Assembly (NCBI GenBank): GCA_025924775.1
Contig: JAICHS010000120.1
Location: 1-6,973, forward strand
Reading direction: 5' to 3'
Length of the DNA: 6,973 nucleotides
Source of the DNA: Rhodanobacteraceae bacterium
GTDB taxonomy: Bacteria; Pseudomonadota; Gammaproteobacteria; Xanthomonadales; Rhodanobacteraceae
In this document: positions 4,566 to 6,973 of the stretch, piece after piece
Position numbering within the stretch: the stretch's first letter is position 1
Layout: each line of letters starts with the position of its first letter
Notes under the pieces: generated by a model
Databases searched by the model: none
Seen by the model: only the letters and a program-made list of their open reading frames with translations
Told to the model about the DNA's origin: nothing
Program-made: the position numbers and the translations under genes

Positions 4566-6854
4566 TCAGGCCGGTGGTGGCGGCGCAAGCACTTCCCGCT
4601 GCCCGTTGTGCTGCGGCGGCGTCACCACGCCGTCCTGCTCCATCTGCTCGATCAGGCGCGCGGCGCGGTTGTAACCGATGCGCAGGTGCCGCTGGACGCC
4701 CGAGATCGAAGCCCGCCGGCTGGTGGTGACAATCTGTACTGCCTTGTCGTACAGCGCGTTGTCGTCGCTCGAGCTTTCTTCCTCCGGCAGGCCGGATTCG
4801 TTGATGATCTTGCCGTCGCCCAGCGTCTGCACGTCTTCCAGCACGCCCTCGATGTAGTTGGGCTCGCCCTGCGTGCGCAGCCAATCGACCACCTTGTGCA
4901 CATCGTCGTCGCCGACGAATGCGCCGTGCACGCGCTCGGGCGTTGCGGTGCCCGGCGGCAGGTACAGCATGTCGCCGTTGCCCAGCAGGGTTTCGGCGCC
5001 GGACTGGTCGAGGATGGTGCGTGAGTCGATCTTGGATGAAACCTGGAACGCGATGCGGGTCGGGATGTTGGCCTTGATCAGGCCCGTGATCACATCCACC
5101 GACGGCCGCTGGGTGGCCAGCACCAGGTGCACGCCCGCGGCACGCGCCTTCTGCGCCAGGCGCGCGATCAATTCCTCCACCTTCTTGCCGACGATCATCA
5201 TCATGTCGGCGAACTCGTCGATGATCACGACGATGAAGGGCAGCGGCTGCAGCGGCTGCGCCTTGTCTTCCGGCGCGTCCGGGTTGGCCTTGAACAACGG
5301 GTCGGGCAAGGGCTGGCCGGCGGCTTCGGCGTCGCGCACCTTCTTGTTGAAGCCAGCGAGGTTGCGCACGCCTACCGCGGCCATCAGCTTGTAGCGGCGC
5401 TCCATTTCGGCCACGCACCAGCGCAGCGCGTTGGCGGCTTCCTTCATGTCGGTGACGACCGGCGTCAGCAGGTGCGGAATCTTGTCGTACACCGACAGTT
5501 CCAGCATCTTGGGGTCGATCATGATCAGGCGCACATCGTCCGGGCTGGCCTTGAACAGCAGCGACAGCACCATCGCGTTCAACGCCACGGATTTGCCCGA
5601 ACCCGTGGTGCCCGCCACCAGCAGGTGTGGCATCTTTTGCAGGTCCACCACGACCGGCCGTCCGCCGATGTCCTTGCCCAGTGCCAGCGACAGCGACGAG
5701 CGCGCATCACCGTATTCGCGCGAGCTGAAGATTTCCGACAGGTACACGATTTCGCGCTTGGTGTTCGGAATCTCAAGCCCGATCACGTTCTTGCCCGGGA
5801 TCACGTCCACCACGCGCACGCTGACCAGCGACAGGCCGCGCGCGATGTCCTTGTCGAGCGATGAAATCTGGCTGCCGCGCACGCCGGGCGCCGGCTCCAG
5901 TTCGAAACGCGTGATCACCGGGCCAGGGTGCGCGCTGACCACCCGCACGTCGATCCGGAAATCCTTGAGCTTCATCTCGACCTGGCGCGACAGCACCTCC
6001 AGGGTTTCCTCCGAATAGCCGGTACCCTGCTGCGCAGGAGGCTCCTCCAGCAGCGACAGTGGCGGCAGTTCGCCCGCGTTGGCCGCGCCGGTGAACAGCG
6101 GGATCTGGGTTTCGCGCTTGGCGCGCTCGCTTTTGACGATGGGCGCCGCCGCGGGTTCGATCCGCACGGGTTCGCGCTTGGCGCGGCGCGCACTGTCTTC
6201 CTTGCGCGCGGTTTCGCGTTCGACCCGCGCGGCGCGCGCGGCCAGGGTTTCCGGGGCCCGCTTCAACTTGCCGCGTACCCACGCGGTCCCCACCAGCACC
6301 TGTTGACCGGTCCAGTCCATCACCCGGAACCACGACAGGCCGGTCACCCAGGTGATCGCGATCAGGGTCAACGCAAACAGCAGCAGCAGCGCGCCCAGTT
6401 CGCCAAAGCCGTGATGCAGCAAACCACCCGCGCCGCAGCCGAGCAGGCCGCCGGCGGCCGCGACGTTGTCGCAGGCCGGGTCCGAGGCGCGCAGCCACGC
6501 CAGCCCGCAGGCGCCCACGAAGAACGCCACGAACCCGACCAGGCGCAGGCTGGGCTCCCACTTGCTTCCGTCCTCCCCGCGCTGGTACCAGCCGCGCAGC
6601 ACGCCGACCGCCAGCACGATCAACAACAAGGGAAATGCGTAGGCAATCACGCCGAACAGGTGGAACAGCAGGTCGGCAATGTACGCGCCCACGGACCCGC
6701 CGAAGTTGTGCACGGCCTGTCCCGGCGCACCGGTGTGCCACCAGCCAGGGTCGGATTCGCTGTAGCCAGCCAGGCACGCGAACAGGTACACCGCCAGCGG
6801 AAACAACAACAACGCGGCGGCCTCGCGCAGCAGCCTGCGCGTCCGCTCGCTCAT
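4566..6854 (-). CDS. ftsK: DNA translocase FtsK
   Basis: FtsK sits at the division septum. It pumps chromosomal DNA directionally and activates XerCD at dif to resolve chromosome dimers. The 762-aa product has four N-terminal membrane helices (about 11-30, 57-85, 105-121, 152-172). A short Ala/Arg/Glu-rich linker (about 195-280) follows, far shorter than in the 1329-aa E. coli protein. The motor has Walker A GTTGSGKS (415-422) and Walker B IVVIIDE (541-547), followed by TQRPSVDVITGLIKANIPTR (581-600). The C-terminal gamma winged helix (about 695-762) keeps SISGVQRHLRIGYNRAARLI (716-735), the surface that reads KOPS in E. coli, so similar orienting sequences are expected. I chose the ATG at 6854 (MSERTRR) because it puts the first helix at the usual distance and AAGG lies nine bases upstream; an in-frame TTG at 6905 has no proper ribosome site. 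A candidate promoter lies at 6936-6941. lolA follows after 217 bases. Confidence 0.96.
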   Translation of the reverse strand: MSERTRRLLREAAALLLFPLAVYLFACLAGYSESDPGWWHTGAPGQAVHNFGGSVGAYIADLLFHLFGVIAYAFPLLLIVLAVGVLRGWYQRGEDGSKWEPSLRLVGFVAFFVGACGLAWLRASDPACDNVAAAGGLLGCGAGGLLHHGFGELGALLLLFALTLIAITWVTGLSWFRVMDWTGQQVLVGTAWVRGKLKRAPETLAARAARVERETARKEDSARRAKREPVRIEPAAAPIVKSERAKRETQIPLFTGAANAGELPPLSLLEEPPAQQGTGYSEETLEVLSRQVEMKLKDFRIDVRVVSAHPGPVITRFELEPAPGVRGSQISSLDKDIARGLSLVSVRVVDVIPGKNVIGLEIPNTKREIVYLSEIFSSREYGDARSSLSLALGKDIGGRPVVVDLQKMPHLLVAGTTGSGKSVALNAMVLSLLFKASPDDVRLIMIDPKMLELSVYDKIPHLLTPVVTDMKEAANALRWCVAEMERRYKLMAAVGVRNLAGFNKKVRDAEAAGQPLPDPLFKANPDAPEDKAQPLQPLPFIVVIIDEFADMMMIVGKKVEELIARLAQKARAAGVHLVLATQRPSVDVITGLIKANIPTRIAFQVSSKIDSRTILDQSGAETLLGNGDMLYLPPGTATPERVHGAFVGDDDVHKVVDWLRTQGEPNYIEGVLEDVQTLGDGKIINESGLPEEESSSDDNALYDKAVQIVTTSRRASISGVQRHLRIGYNRAARLIEQMEQDGVVTPPQHNGQREVLAPPPPA

Positions 6855-6935
6855 GCCATTCGACCTTGGTCTCGCCTGCCCCTTCGCATGTGCCACGCGC
6901 TGCAACCTCGTTCCGCATCGTCATTTGCGCCCCGA

Positions 6936-6941
6936 ACTATA
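6936..6941 (-). promoter_or_regulatory. candidate -10 of the ftsK promoter
   Basis: The minus strand reads TATAGT here, in the AT-poor stretch before ftsK, and it would give a leader of about 75 bases. The hexamer 17 bases upstream, ACCGAC, is a poor -35 match. Nothing else is recognisable between 6855 and 6973, and the neighbouring gene on the right lies outside the window. Confidence 0.35.
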
Positions 6942-6973
6942 ACGGCGTTCCGGCGCCAGTCGGTGGCGCGCCC

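Noticed and set aside
4349..4588. 80-residue N-terminal extension of LolA
   Set aside because: The signal peptide begins at the ATG at 4348 with a good ribosome site, and the extension runs through hairpin repeats and into ftsK.
5773..6924. 383-codon minus-strand open frame overlapping the ftsK N-terminus
   Set aside because: It is an out-of-frame reading of ftsK; the Arg/Gly-rich translation is typical of a GC-driven shadow.
1..6973. CRISPR array, prophage, insertion sequence, toxin-antitoxin or defence genes
   Set aside because: I found no regularly spaced repeats, transposase or integrase motifs, or small paired genes; the window is a conserved housekeeping block.

Overview
The window carries five protein genes and one tRNA gene, all on the minus strand. 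Read in the direction of transcription (right to left) they are ftsK, lolA, a DUF1275 membrane protein, rarA, serS and tRNA-Ser(UGA). High GC, the FtsK form with a short linker, and the ftsK-lolA-rarA-serS order known from Escherichia coli point to a gammaproteobacterium. I favour a Xanthomonadales/Lysobacterales relative (Xanthomonas or Rhodanobacter type), but I could not confirm the genus.

Right part (about 4566-6973): a candidate ftsK promoter near the right edge, then ftsK, the septal DNA translocase. A 217-base gap with no gene follows (4349-4565); it holds several hairpins, a run of eight G and a GTAG-headed stem-loop resembling the REP-type repeats of this bacterial order. Middle (3015-4348): lolA, the periplasmic lipoprotein chaperone, followed after 17 bases by a six-helix DUF1275 membrane protein of unknown function with a GTG start.

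Left part (1-2919): rarA, an AAA+ replication-fork maintenance ATPase; serS, seryl-tRNA synthetase, with a plausible promoter of its own; a 95-base spacer with three hairpins, one of them a second GTAG-type stem-loop; and a complete tRNA-Ser(UGA) with encoded CCA. The synthetase thus lies just upstream of one of its own substrates. The spacer also repeats 13 bases of the tRNA.

The genes are housekeeping: chromosome segregation at division, outer-membrane lipoprotein delivery, fork repair and serine charging. I see no mobile element gene, CRISPR array, phage gene or defence system, and no convincing new multi-gene system. The parts most worth a second look are the intergenic hairpin elements, the tRNA-derived repeat, the DUF1275 gene inside an otherwise conserved gene order, and a substituted key arginine in LolA.
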